Numbered from the stretch's first letter, positions 17,391 to 25,953 are shown. The stretch is DNA of 64,000 nucleotides from Mycetocola manganoxydans (GCF_003667545.1 NZ_RCUV01000011.1:1-64000), one strand, 5' to 3'. Made by a program: numbers and translations. The notes: generated by a model not told the origin, from the letters alone.

Positions 17391-18761
17391 CTACTGCCCC
17401 TCTGTCGCTGAGTCGTACGCTCGCATCGCCGCCTCCTGGGCGTCGGCGAGAGCCTCTTCCGTCGACTTGTCCCCGAGGAGAGCTGACGTCACCGCGTTCT
17501 TCAGTTCTGTCTGGATCTCCTGACCGGCGGGTGATGCCCCGTAGGACTCGCCTTCGCCCACGACCTCGTAGAAGGTCGAGATGGTCTGGTCGAATCCGGC
17601 GTTGCCGCTCTCCGTGACGAACTCTGCCCGGATCGCCTCATCGGCGGCCGGTGAACCGGTGAAGAGGCCGGTGTTGATCGCACCGGGGGTGTCGGAAATC
17701 GTCTGGGCTCGAGCCTGGCCGGCCGCCATCCACGCGTCCTGGGAGGTGAGGTTGATTGCCCACGCGCACGCGGCATCCGCGTTCTTGGCACCAGCGGGAA
17801 TCACGAACGCTGTTCCGCTCGCAACGGTGAAGGGCTCGCCCTCCATGTCACGGAACGGTACCGCTTCGATCTCGACCTGGTCGACGTACGGGGTCAGAAC
17901 GTTCACGTACCACTGCGCGTTGACCTGGGCGCCGACCTGGTCGGCGACGTACGGGTTGTTGTCACCGAAGGTGTCGAAGGAGTCCGTGAAGCTCTTGTAC
18001 TTCGCGTAACCGCCCTGGGCGTCGAACAGGAGCTTGAGGTAGTTGATCGCCTCGGCGTTCTTCGGGTCATCGAGGGTCGGAACACCGTCGTCGTCCATCA
18101 GCTCTCCGCCATAGCCGAGCATCCACAGACCGGCCTGGTTGACTCCGACCGAGTCGAAGCCGAGAACGCTCGGGTTACCGCCGCTTTCCGCGTACATCTT
18201 GCTGACTGCGTCGAGCAGAACGTCTGGTTTCGAGGTGTCGATGTCCTCGTTCGTGACGCCGGCCGCATCCATCACTCGCTTGTTCAGCATGATCGCCGGC
18301 GGCTGATAGAACTGTGGAACCGCCCAGACCTTGTCGTCCCAGTCCACGTCATCCATGACCGACTCGTAGTACTGCTCGTCCGGGTCGACACCGTGCGCCG
18401 CGAAGCACTCGTCGAGGGGCTCGATGAGGCCCTGTGCTGCATAGGTTCCCACGAACTGCCGGTCCATCTGCACGACGTCCGGCACGTTGCCGCTTGCAAC
18501 GCGTGTCGTGAACTTCTGCGCGTCGAACGCGGTCTGGTCGATGTCGATGTCGATGTCGCTCAACTGTTCTTCGGCGTAGTCGAGCCTCGATGTGCCGACC
18601 TCATCGGCGTTGTCGAAACCCCATGCGGTCAGACTGCCGGAGGGACTGTCACTGAACGACACTCCTTCTCCCCCGCCGGCGCCACCGCCTCCGCACGCGG
18701 TCAGAGCGAAAACGGATGCCGCCGCGGTCGCGGCCAGCAGACCTTTCTTCTTGCTGTACAT
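17391..18761 (-). CDS. Sugar ABC transporter substrate-binding lipoprotein
   Basis: A 456-residue family 1 extracellular binding protein. The signal peptide ends in the lipobox LTAC with Cys23 as the lipidated residue, followed by a glycine-rich linker. The body has the usual two-lobe pattern, with PQFYQPPAIMLNK and an aromatic-rich central part. It should capture the sugar for the two permeases encoded convergently at 15210-17161. Having the binding protein on the opposite strand under its own promoter is unusual, since these genes are normally first in the permease operon. Confidence 0.9.
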   Translation of the reverse strand: MYSKKKGLLAATAAASVFALTACGGGGAGGGEGVSFSDSPSGSLTAWGFDNADEVGTSRLDYAEEQLSDIDIDIDQTAFDAQKFTTRVASGNVPDVVQMDRQFVGTYAAQGLIEPLDECFAAHGVDPDEQYYESVMDDVDWDDKVWAVPQFYQPPAIMLNKRVMDAAGVTNEDIDTSKPDVLLDAVSKMYAESGGNPSVLGFDSVGVNQAGLWMLGYGGELMDDDGVPTLDDPKNAEAINYLKLLFDAQGGYAKYKSFTDSFDTFGDNNPYVADQVGAQVNAQWYVNVLTPYVDQVEIEAVPFRDMEGEPFTVASGTAFVIPAGAKNADAACAWAINLTSQDAWMAAGQARAQTISDTPGAINTGLFTGSPAADEAIRAEFVTESGNAGFDQTISTFYEVVGEGESYGASPAGQEIQTELKNAVTSALLGDKSTEEALADAQEAAMRAYDSATEGQ

Positions 18762-18855
18762 CGAGGTGCCCCTTAGAAATCAGGTGACAGACGACACGGT
18801 TGTCGCCCGGCTCCGCAGAAAATCCCGTACGACCGGGCAATCCGCTCACGGTTGG

Positions 18856-18913
18856 ACGGTAAGCCGCAGGCGCTCGACGAAACAAGGGGTTGCGAAGCGT
18901 CTCAAAGCGTTGT
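18856..18913 (-). promoter_or_regulatory. Promoter of sugar-binding protein gene with upstream AACGCTT repeats
   Basis: On the minus strand TTGTTT (18885-18880), an 18-base spacer and TACCGT (18861-18856) form a promoter about 95 bases before the start codon. Just upstream, 18892-18913 carries AAGCGT twice about ten bases apart, matching the half-site at the permease promoter. Confidence 0.45.
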
Positions 18914-18994
18914 TCGCCGGCTCCGGGAACATCACACGGCCGCGCTCGCTGCCGCGAACGGCATCGAATGGAGAATCGGCGGGCTCGACGACCC

Positions 18995-19438
18995 TCAGTT
19001 GGCGGTCGCGCCACCCTCGGCGAGGTAGGCGAGCCGCTGGAGCGTTTCGATGTTGCGGGCGTGGAGCATCGACTGCCGGAGCGGTGCGGGGATGAACCGG
19101 CCGGGGCCGCGAACGGCGTCCTCACCGATGCGGACGACGCATCCGTCCCTGCGCGGTTTCACATCGAGAGTGACGTGGGCCTCACCGATCGGCCAGCCGC
19201 GCGCCTTGATCTTCATGTGACGGGGAGGGTCCCACTCGAGCACGGAGGTCGTGTCGTTGATGAGGAACGGCCAGACACCGAAGGAGTGGAAGATTCGCGA
19301 ACCTTCGCCTGGCCAGGCGTCGTCGACATCGCGCATGCGGGAGGCACCGACGACCCAACTCGGATAGAGCCAGCCGTTCGCGAGCACGGCGAAGACTTCG
19401 TCGGGCGTTGCCTCGATGAACCGGAAGTTGACGGACAT
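18995..19438 (-). CDS. SRPBCC family protein (polyketide cyclase/dehydrase-like)
   Basis: A 147-residue START/SRPBCC-fold protein, beginning SVNFRFIEATPDEVFAVLANGWLYPSWV in two conserved parts, the typical N-terminal strand and helix of this hydrophobic-pocket fold. Ligand and function are unknown. The start at ATG 19438 has a clear ribosome site (GGAGAAG). It lies eight bases after the oxidoreductase gene and is likely cotranscribed; such pairs suggest that the two act on related lipophilic compounds, which is inference. Confidence 0.82.
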   Translation of the reverse strand: MSVNFRFIEATPDEVFAVLANGWLYPSWVVGASRMRDVDDAWPGEGSRIFHSFGVWPFLINDTTSVLEWDPPRHMKIKARGWPIGEAHVTLDVKPRRDGCVVRIGEDAVRGPGRFIPAPLRQSMLHARNIETLQRLAYLAEGGATAN

Positions 19439-19446
19439 GGCTTCTC

Positions 19447-20913
19447 CTACGGTTGCGATACGGAATCGGGGGCGAGCGACGGGGCTGTCGTCATGCCGAA
19501 GACGTCCTTGAGGGCGAGAAGGGCGGCGTTCCAGCCGGGCAGGCCGTGTACGCCAGGGCCAGGCGGGGTCGATGACGAGCACAGGTAGACCCCGTCGAGC
19601 GGTGTTCGCCACGGCTGGAGTGACACGACGGGGCGGGCGAGAAGTTGACGGATGTCGACGTCGCCGGCCATGATGTCGCCACCGATGTAGTTCGGGTTGT
19701 AGCGCTCGTATTCGACAGCCGTCTTGGACGCCGACGCGAGGATGACGTCGCGGAATCCGGGTGCGAACCGTTCGATCTGGCGCGTGATCGCCTCGGTGCG
19801 GTCCTCGGTCGAGCCCGCTGGCACGTGGGTGTACGCCCACAGCGTGTGTTTGCCCTCTGGGGCGCGACTCGGGTCGAATGTGCTCGGTTGTGAGACGAGG
19901 ACATACGGGTTCTCGGGATGCCTGCCCTGCGCGACGTCTTGTTCGGCTTGCGCGATCTCGGCGCGGGTTCCACCGAGGTGGAGTGTGCCGGTTGCGGCAA
20001 GATCAGCGTTTGACCAGGGGACGGGACCGGACAGGGCGAAATCGACCTTCGCGACGGCGTTGCCGTAACTGAACCGGGACAGGGCTTTGGCGTACGTCGC
20101 CGGGAGCCGGTTGCCTGCGATGCGCTCGAGGCCGCGGGCGCTCGTGTCGAACATGACCGCGCGGCTCGGCGGCAGTTCGCGGAGACTTGTGACCTCGTGG
20201 CCGGTGATGATCTCCCCGCCGTGGGCGACGACATCCGCCGCCATCACGTCGACGATGCCCTGGCTCCCGCCGACCGGGATCGGCCAGCCGTAGGCATGGG
20301 CGTGGGTGGCGAGCACGAGGCCTGCGGCGGTGGGTGAGAAACTCGGCAGCGGGCGGATCGCGTGGGCGAGCACACCGGTGAGCATCGCGGGGGCGACGTC
20401 ACCCTTCCACCGGGCATTCCACAGCGGGCTGCCCTGCTCAAGCGCACGCAACCCGAATTTCGCGAGAGTGAACGGATGCTTCGGCACACGAAACAGCGAC
20501 GTCGACGTGAATTGCCCCACGGCATCCGCGTGCTCCGCGAGGGGTTGCAGAAGATTCCGCCACGCCCGGCCGTCGTCGCCGAGGCCATCGACGGTGCGAT
20601 CCAGTGAACGCCAGGCGAGGCCGGCGCGACCGCCGTCGAGCGGATGGCCGTAGGAGAGCTCCGGGGTGACGAAATCGAGCCGGTCGGTGAGGCCGAAACG
20701 CTGGAAGAACTCCGATGCATAGGCCATCGGATGCACGGCAGAACACACGTCGTGGTGGAAGCCGGGCAGGGTGACCTCTGAGGTCCTGGAACCCCCGCCG
20801 ATAGTGTCTTCGCGCTCGTATACGCGCACCGAGACCCCGGCGCGGGCGAGGGTCACGGCGGCGGCGAGGCCGTTCGGGCCGGACCCGATCACGATTGCAT
20901 CTGGCGAAGTCAT
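19447..20913 (-). CDS. FAD-dependent oxidoreductase, phytoene-desaturase-like (NAD(P)/FAD)
   Basis: A 488-residue flavoprotein of the COG1233 (CrtI/PYROXD2-like) group. The dinucleotide-binding motif VIGSGPNGLAAAV (8-20) opens the protein, followed by YEREDTIGGGSRT, and the C-terminal FAD motif is in YLCSSSTPPGPGVHGLPG. Members desaturate carotenoids or act on other lipophilic substrates; no carotenoid genes are nearby, so the substrate is unknown. The start at ATG 20913 is set by the FAD motif. The gene is divergent from the phosphodiesterase gene. Confidence 0.85.
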   Translation of the reverse strand: MTSPDAIVIGSGPNGLAAAVTLARAGVSVRVYEREDTIGGGSRTSEVTLPGFHHDVCSAVHPMAYASEFFQRFGLTDRLDFVTPELSYGHPLDGGRAGLAWRSLDRTVDGLGDDGRAWRNLLQPLAEHADAVGQFTSTSLFRVPKHPFTLAKFGLRALEQGSPLWNARWKGDVAPAMLTGVLAHAIRPLPSFSPTAAGLVLATHAHAYGWPIPVGGSQGIVDVMAADVVAHGGEIITGHEVTSLRELPPSRAVMFDTSARGLERIAGNRLPATYAKALSRFSYGNAVAKVDFALSGPVPWSNADLAATGTLHLGGTRAEIAQAEQDVAQGRHPENPYVLVSQPSTFDPSRAPEGKHTLWAYTHVPAGSTEDRTEAITRQIERFAPGFRDVILASASKTAVEYERYNPNYIGGDIMAGDVDIRQLLARPVVSLQPWRTPLDGVYLCSSSTPPGPGVHGLPGWNAALLALKDVFGMTTAPSLAPDSVSQP

Positions 20914-20937
20914 CACCCGAAGTATGGCAGCCGCCCA

Positions 20938-20974
20938 CATCGGCGAACGACCCCCTTGACGGCGTTCGCCGATG
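20938..20974. promoter_or_regulatory. Perfect 12-bp inverted repeat in a divergent promoter region
   Basis: CATCGGCGAACG and its exact complement are separated by 13 bases, 24 bases upstream of the FAD oxidoreductase start. Its place between divergent genes suggests an operator or a 5' RNA hairpin rather than a terminator. A direct repeat GTTCAAAT lies further right at 21034 and 21048. Confidence 0.45.
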
Positions 20975-21116
20975 CCTCGGCACCGCGGATGTCCTCTGTT
21001 GCCTATCGATCTGACACCCGACATTCACGAAACGTTCAAATTCATCTGTTCAAATAGGAACCGCGAACTAGGGTGTTACCGAAGAAGCTGCACCGCCAAG
21101 CCCGATTGGACGGATT

Positions 21117-22073
21117 TTGACTACGCGCACGGCTGAGTACCCCAGGCCGGATCACTTCATACTTCACATCAGCGACACGCACCTGCTTGCCGGAGGCAAC
21201 AAGCTCTACGGCCAGGTCGACAGCGAGACGCACCTCAGGCAGGTTTTCACCGAGCTCGAGGCGTCAGGGGGCCACCCCGAAGCCATCATCTTCACCGGTG
21301 ACCTCGCCGACCGCGGCGAACCGGAGGCATACGAACGACTGCGACGGATCGTCGACCCGGCCGCGAGCCGCCTCGGTGCTCGCGTCATCTGGGTCATGGG
21401 CAACCATGACAATCGCGAGGCGTTCCGCGCCGGGCTGTTCAACGAGGTCCCGACGCAGCGCCCGGTCGACCGGGTGTACGACGTCAACGGGCTTCGCATC
21501 ATCACGCTCGACACGAGCGTGCCCGGACACCACTACGGCGAAGTGACGAGCGACCAGCTCGACTGGCTCGCCGAGGAATTGTCTGTTCCCGCCCCCGACG
21601 GCACGATCCTCGCCATGCACCACCCGCCGGTCCCGAGCGTGCTCGACCTCGCGGCGAGTGTCGAGCTCCGCGACCAGAAGGACCTCGCCGAGGTGCTCGA
21701 GGGTACCGACGTGCGCAGCATCCTCGCCGGTCACCTGCACTACTCGTCGACCGCCACCTTCGCCGGAATCCCGGTGTCCGTGGCATCCGCTACCTGCTAC
21801 ACCCAGGACCTCACGGTTCCGGTCGGCGGGACCCGCGGTCGCGACGGAGCCCGTGCGTTCAATCTCGTGCATGTCTACCCGAACACGGTGCTGCACTCGG
21901 TGGTGCCGCTCGGCAGCTTCCCGACGCTCGACTACATCGACGCAGACGAGAGCGCTCGCCGGCTCGACGCCCTTGGCGTGCGCTTCGACGACTCGAACGG
22001 TTTCGTGCAGATCGACATCGACCCGGCGGAGTCGCACTCGCCGCCGACGGAGTCGATCCCGGTCCTGATCTGA
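21117..22073 (+). CDS. Calcineurin-like phosphodiesterase (class III cyclic nucleotide phosphodiesterase-like)
   Basis: A 318-residue two-metal phosphoesterase. Metal ligands are visible in ISDTH (Asp20, His22), GDLADRG (Asp62), GNHDNR (Asn97, His98), MHHPP and GHLH. This set matches the CpdA/Rv0805 group that hydrolyses cyclic nucleotides, although other phosphodiesters are possible. The best start is TTG 21117, because no ATG or GTG precedes the first metal ligand; the ribosome site is weak. The C-terminal extension of about 60 residues is acidic and ends in PVLI. Confidence 0.88.
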   Translation: MTTRTAEYPRPDHFILHISDTHLLAGGNKLYGQVDSETHLRQVFTELEASGGHPEAIIFTGDLADRGEPEAYERLRRIVDPAASRLGARVIWVMGNHDNREAFRAGLFNEVPTQRPVDRVYDVNGLRIITLDTSVPGHHYGEVTSDQLDWLAEELSVPAPDGTILAMHHPPVPSVLDLAASVELRDQKDLAEVLEGTDVRSILAGHLHYSSTATFAGIPVSVASATCYTQDLTVPVGGTRGRDGARAFNLVHVYPNTVLHSVVPLGSFPTLDYIDADESARRLDALGVRFDDSNGFVQIDIDPAESHSPPTESIPVLI

Positions 22074-22089
22074 CCCGCTCGAGCGCGTT

Positions 22090-22149
22090 TTCACTCCCTG
22101 CGGACGAATACACCCGGCGTAACGGGTGAATCCGTCCGCGACGGGTGAA
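22090..22149. repeat. Palindromic element family A, copy 3 (60 bp)
   Basis: Left arm contains GCGGACGAATACACCCGG as in copy 1; the right arm is ACGGGTGAATCCGTCCGCGA. The loop is CGTA. It separates two convergent genes and could also stop transcription. Confidence 0.75.
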
Positions 22150-22172
22150 AACGCCGCCCCGAAGGAGCGGCC

Positions 22173-23888
22173 CTAGCCGACGTCGGTCGCCGAGACGTCG
22201 GCTCCGTGGACGGCGACTTCGGTCTCCCACGGCGCGGGGAACGGGAAGTAGTGCTCGAGGAACTCGGTGACCGCCTGGGTGCGCTCCTCGACCGAGATCT
22301 CCGGCTTCGAGCCGTCATTCAGGCAGAACATGTCCTGGTCGCGGCGTTTGAGCAGGCGCTCCATTGACGGCAATGCCGATTTGAGCGTCGTCTCGATGTA
22401 CTTCACCCTGGCGTTGGTCTGCACGACCGCGCGCCCCGTCATGAGCGCGTAGTAGTGGTACAGCGAGTTCGTGACCGAGATGTCCGTCGCCGAGCGGAAT
22501 CGGCTCGCCGCGGTGCGCTTGAAGTCCTCGGGGAATTCGTTCTCGAGCTCTTGCAGCACACTCCTGCGCATCGGGGCTGCCGAGTGCTCGAGGTGCCTGG
22601 TGGTCACCTTGCCGAAACGCTCACGCAGCAGATTCCGGTTGACCCGGGCCGCGTTCTCGTAGCCACTGCGTGACGGGTCGCTCTCGCCGAGGCCGATCCG
22701 GGTGGACGCCTCGACGAACTTCGTGATGCCGCCCGGCGAGAAGAACACATCCGGTGGCACCGGGCGACCGAAGAACATGTCGTCGTTCGAGTAGAGGAAG
22801 TGCTCGGCGAGCCCATCGATGTGGTGCAGCTGTGCCTCGACGGCGTGCGAGTTGTGGATCGGCAGAACGCTCGTGTCCGCGAAGTGGTCCTCGCTTCTCA
22901 CGAGCGTGACCGACGGATGCTCCGCGAGCCACTCGGGGCGGGGCGAATCGGTCACGATGAAGATGCGTCGCACCCACGGGGCGAACATGTACACGCTGCG
23001 CAGCGCGTACTTCAGCTCGTTGATCTGGCGGAACCGGGCCTCGGAGTCGTCCCCGTCCCCGACGACGTAACTCTGCATGCGCTTGGCGCGGGCGCGCTGG
23101 AACTCGGCGCTCGATCCGTCGACCCAGGAGAACACCATGTCGATGTCGAAACTGACGTCACTCGCGAGGTCGGCGAACATGTTCTGCAGGGTCGGCCAGG
23201 TCTGGCCGAACATCTCGACCGTGTCCTCGAGCGCTTCAGATCGCGGCAACCATCGGCGCATCAGGGCGTTTTCGACTGGTGCGGTGATCTCGTCCTCGCC
23301 GAACTTCCAGAGCTCCAGCTGCACGGCTGTGTCCGGGCCGTAACGGAGGCGCCCGATCGGCTCGATCCGCGGCCGGTAGAGGCGGAAAACGGATGCCTTG
23401 CGGAACGTCACCAACGCTCCGTCCGCGAGGAGCGCCGACGGAGCATCCGCTCGCTTCGATCGTTTTCCTGAGTTGATGGCCTCCGGGTCGAGGCGCTTGG
23501 CGTAGAAGGGCTCGTTGCCGTAGGCGTCTGCGAAGGCGGCGTCGAGTTCTTTGCGGCACTTGCGGTCGACGGCGAGCACGAGGGTGTCGCCGCTGCCACG
23601 GACAAGAAGGTACGGGATGCTGTTGCGTTCGAGGATGCCGCGGAGGGAGAGCAGGTCGGTGATCATCGACTCACGCGGGGTGAGGTGACCGTTGATGAGC
23701 GTGTATTCGCCCTTGCGGAGCACGACGTCGTCACGGGTGAAGCGGTTGGCGCGCGAGCCGTTCGCGAGCAGCACGAGTTCGGGGGTGTCACTGATGATCG
23801 GCATCGACGCGGTGATCGGGTCGGCACGACGGAATGCATCAACGGATGCCTCTGTCTGTGTTGCGTGATGCTTATTAACTGATGTCAT
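22173..23888 (-). CDS. Stealth-family sugar-phosphate transferase
   Basis: A 571-residue protein with all landmarks of the Stealth family: IDMVFSWVDG (CR1), INELKYALRSVYMFAPWV and IFIVTDSPRPEW (CR2), then HNSHAVEAQLHHIDGL and FLYSNDDMFFGRPV (CR3), and a C-terminal CR4-like region. Characterised members transfer hexose-1-phosphate or GlcNAc-1-phosphate onto polysaccharides, as in capsule synthesis. The enzyme is probably cytoplasmic or peripheral. No other glycan gene lies nearby. I chose ATG 23888, which has GGGAAGGG about eight bases upstream, over GTG 23897, which abuts that site. Confidence 0.88.
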   Translation of the reverse strand: MTSVNKHHATQTEASVDAFRRADPITASMPIISDTPELVLLANGSRANRFTRDDVVLRKGEYTLINGHLTPRESMITDLLSLRGILERNSIPYLLVRGSGDTLVLAVDRKCRKELDAAFADAYGNEPFYAKRLDPEAINSGKRSKRADAPSALLADGALVTFRKASVFRLYRPRIEPIGRLRYGPDTAVQLELWKFGEDEITAPVENALMRRWLPRSEALEDTVEMFGQTWPTLQNMFADLASDVSFDIDMVFSWVDGSSAEFQRARAKRMQSYVVGDGDDSEARFRQINELKYALRSVYMFAPWVRRIFIVTDSPRPEWLAEHPSVTLVRSEDHFADTSVLPIHNSHAVEAQLHHIDGLAEHFLYSNDDMFFGRPVPPDVFFSPGGITKFVEASTRIGLGESDPSRSGYENAARVNRNLLRERFGKVTTRHLEHSAAPMRRSVLQELENEFPEDFKRTAASRFRSATDISVTNSLYHYYALMTGRAVVQTNARVKYIETTLKSALPSMERLLKRRDQDMFCLNDGSKPEISVEERTQAVTEFLEHYFPFPAPWETEVAVHGADVSATDVG

Positions 23889-24041
23889 GTTCGCCACCCT
23901 TCCCGAATGGTCGCCCCTCGGGGCGTGAGATGCGCGTCGCTGAGCGCCAGCGGTGCGATGAAGATCGGCGCCGCTTGCTCATTGTACGGTCGACGCCTGA
24001 ACATGAGAGATCGTCGATCGCTCCGTGGTAGGAGGGCAGCA

Positions 24042-24079
24042 CGAAAGCCCCGGCCCGCCGGGGCGGATCGGGGCTTTCG
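24042..24079 (-). terminator. Terminator after the F420-reductase-like gene
   Basis: The stem CGAAAGCCCCG/CGGGGCTTTCG surrounds a GC-rich centre just after the stop codon of the leftward gene at 24098. The run of T in the descending arm supports terminator function. Confidence 0.7.
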
Positions 24080-24097
24080 CGTTCGTGATCGGGAAGG

Positions 24098-24712
24098 TTA
24101 CTTGATGAGGGCGAAGCCGGCGGTCCAGGAGATTTTTTCTCCGGCGGCAAGGGTCAGCTGGAGGAAACCGATCGACTCGAGCTCGCGGGCGCGCTTGAGC
24201 GAACCGGCGTCGACGGCCTGCAGGTTGCCGCTTTCGATGATCGCGGCGAGGGTCGCCTTGGCGTCGGCGTCGTCACCCGCGAGGAGGACCGTCGTCTTCT
24301 CGTCACCGACGGTGCCGCTCGCGAGGGTGCCGGCGAAGGTGGTGTTGAACGCCTTCACGACGGATGCTTCGGGGACCTGGGCGGCGATTTCACTGGCCGC
24401 TGAGCCATCCGCCGGAACGACGAGGCTGTCGAAGGTGGCGAAGTCGAGCGGGTTGGTCAGGTCGACAAGGACCTTGCCGTCAAGCTGGCCGGCGTAGGTG
24501 CCGAGCAGCTCCGCGACGGCCGGGTAGGGAACAGCAAGCACGACGACGTCGCCCGTGATGGCGTCGCCGACCGTCCCCGCGGTGACCTGGGCGTTGACCG
24601 CGGCCTTGGCGGCGTCGCGGGCGAGGACCTGGACCGAGTGCCCGCCGGTTGTTGCGATGGTGGCGATGGCCGAGCCCATGTTGCCGGCTCCGATGATGGT
24701 GACGTTCGTCAT
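24098..24712 (-). CDS. NAD(P)-binding oxidoreductase, NADPH-dependent F420 reductase-like
   Basis: A 204-residue Rossmann protein opening with VTIIGAGNMGSAIATIATTGG, read as two parts (4-13 and the following helix), and with the NADPH phosphate-binding region ARDAAKA. The later segments VVLAVPYPAVAEL, VDLTNPLDF and VKAFNTTFAG match the F420-dependent NADP reductase (FNO/NpdG) family. In bacteria many such proteins do not use F420, so cofactor use is uncertain. A ribosome site AGGAGAG precedes ATG 24712. It is divergent from a MarR regulator and has an operator over its transcription start. Confidence 0.84.
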   Translation of the reverse strand: MTNVTIIGAGNMGSAIATIATTGGHSVQVLARDAAKAAVNAQVTAGTVGDAITGDVVVLAVPYPAVAELLGTYAGQLDGKVLVDLTNPLDFATFDSLVVPADGSAASEIAAQVPEASVVKAFNTTFAGTLASGTVGDEKTTVLLAGDDADAKATLAAIIESGNLQAVDAGSLKRARELESIGFLQLTLAAGEKISWTAGFALIK

Positions 24713-24750
24713 GTGAACTCTCCTGTGATTCTCCGGGCCTGGTCACCCGA

Positions 24751-24770
24751 TTAGTTGTTGTTACAACTAA
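24751..24770. promoter_or_regulatory. MarR-type operator
   Basis: TTAGTTGTTGTTACAACTAA is an inverted repeat with perfect eight-base arms and a four-base centre, typical in size for MarR dimers. It starts at the -10 of the leftward promoter and covers its likely transcription start. A related half-site GGTTGTAG lies inside the rightward promoter. Confidence 0.75.
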
Positions 24771-24798
24771 CGGTAGCCCCTATTGGTTGTAGCGTCAA
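24770..24798 (-). promoter_or_regulatory. Promoter of the F420-reductase-like gene
   Basis: On the minus strand TTGACG (24798-24793), a 17-base spacer and TACCGT (24775-24770). The MarR-type operator begins at its -10. Confidence 0.6.
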
Positions 24799-24811
24799 GT
24801 ATTGCTAGACT
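24783..24811 (+). promoter_or_regulatory. Promoter of the marR-type gene, leaderless
   Basis: TTGGTT (24783-24788), a 17-base spacer and TAGACT (24806-24811). The ATG follows after six bases, so transcription should begin at or next to the start codon. It overlaps the divergent promoter. Confidence 0.6.
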
Positions 24812-24817
24812 GGGGTC

Positions 24818-25315
24818 ATGACTGACGTGCGCTGGCTCTCTCCCGACGAACTGCAGGCGTGGAAGAAATTCGTCGCCGTGGTCGAGTTGCTGCCCGGGGT
24901 GCTCGACTCTCAGCTGCAACGTGACGCCGAACTCAGTCACTTCGAGTACTTCGTGCTTGCCATGCTGTCTGAGGCGCCCGACCGCACGCTGCGGATGACG
25001 GGTCTTGCCTCGGCGACGAACGCGACACTCCCCCGTCTTTCCCATGTCGTCTCGCGCCTGGAGAAGCGGGGATTCATCGAGCGCGTCGCGTGCGCCGAAG
25101 ATCGTCGCGCCACCAACGCGCGACTCACGGATGCCGGCGTCGCGAAAGTCGTCGAGACGGCTCCCGGCCATGTCACGACGGTGCGTGAGAACGTCATCGA
25201 TCCGCTTTCCGACTCAGACATCGCGGACCTCGACCGGATCATGGGGCGGATGCTCGGCACGATCGACCCGGAACGCCGGTTCAACCCGGCCGTCATGGCG
25301 GAGCCAGGCGCCTGA
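24818..25315 (+). CDS. MarR family transcriptional regulator
   Basis: A 165-residue winged-helix regulator. The recognition region LASATNATLPRLSHVVSRLE and the wing RVACAEDRRATNARLTDAG are typical of MarR proteins. It probably binds the palindrome at 24751-24770 and represses the divergent oxidoreductase gene and itself until a ligand, often a phenolic or an oxidant, is present. There is one Cys (in the wing), so redox control is possible but not shown. The ATG lacks a ribosome site and lies six bases after a TAGACT -10 hexamer. Confidence 0.93.
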   Translation: MTDVRWLSPDELQAWKKFVAVVELLPGVLDSQLQRDAELSHFEYFVLAMLSEAPDRTLRMTGLASATNATLPRLSHVVSRLEKRGFIERVACAEDRRATNARLTDAGVAKVVETAPGHVTTVRENVIDPLSDSDIADLDRIMGRMLGTIDPERRFNPAVMAEPGA

Positions 25316-25350
25316 CCCTTCCTCGACCGGTTGAGCGCGAGAATGGTGGA

Positions 25351-25953
25351 ATGAGCGAGGCCGGCGAGTTCATCGACGCTGCCCTGCAGCGCGAAACCGC
25401 GTGGACCCCGCCCGCCGACGACCGCGAGGCGAGCGGACTGGCGTCATACGGGGCATCCGTCGGCGCCGTCCGGGGCACGGTGCGGGATGCGTCGCGCAAG
25501 TTCCGCGGGATGAGCCGCGACGAGATCACCGCGCTCGCGAGCGAACTGTGGAGCGTTCCCGTCTTCGAGCGGCGGCTCGCGGCGGTTGTGCTGCTGCAGA
25601 CACACGTGGGCATGCTCGACAACTCCGACCTCACCCGCATCGAGGGCTTTCTTCGAGACGGCCGGGTGCGGTCCCTCGTGGACCCCCTCGCGACGGACGT
25701 CGTCGGCCCGATGATGGAGCGGCTCGACGATGCCGGCCGCAGCCGGACCCAGGCGGCGCTCGACCGCTGGATCTCCGAGAACAATGTGTGGTTGCGCCGT
25801 GCAGCGATCCTCGCCCCTTTGCGGGCATTGCGGGCTGGGACGGGTGACCCAAGCCGGTTCGCCCGCCAGGCCCGGGGAATTCTCGCCGAACCGTATTCGA
25901 GCGAGATCGTCAGCGAAGCGATCGATACGGTGCTCGACGCGCTCGCGAGCTGA
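25351..25953 (+). CDS. AlkD-like DNA alkylation repair protein (HEAT-repeat glycosylase family)
   Basis: A 200-residue all-helical protein of the AlkC/AlkD family, which removes bulky or cationic alkylated bases from DNA. The helices LWSVPVFERRLAAVVLL and ENNVWLRRAAILAP match AlkD repeats. In the active-site stretch VRSLVDPLATDVVG the aspartate equivalent to B. cereus AlkD Asp113 appears to be kept, while Arg is found where AlkD has Trp109; this alignment is by eye. The gene follows the MarR gene by 35 bases and may also have its own start, with GAGAAT ending six bases before ATG. Confidence 0.8.
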   Translation: MSEAGEFIDAALQRETAWTPPADDREASGLASYGASVGAVRGTVRDASRKFRGMSRDEITALASELWSVPVFERRLAAVVLLQTHVGMLDNSDLTRIEGFLRDGRVRSLVDPLATDVVGPMMERLDDAGRSRTQAALDRWISENNVWLRRAAILAPLRALRAGTGDPSRFARQARGILAEPYSSEIVSEAIDTVLDALAS

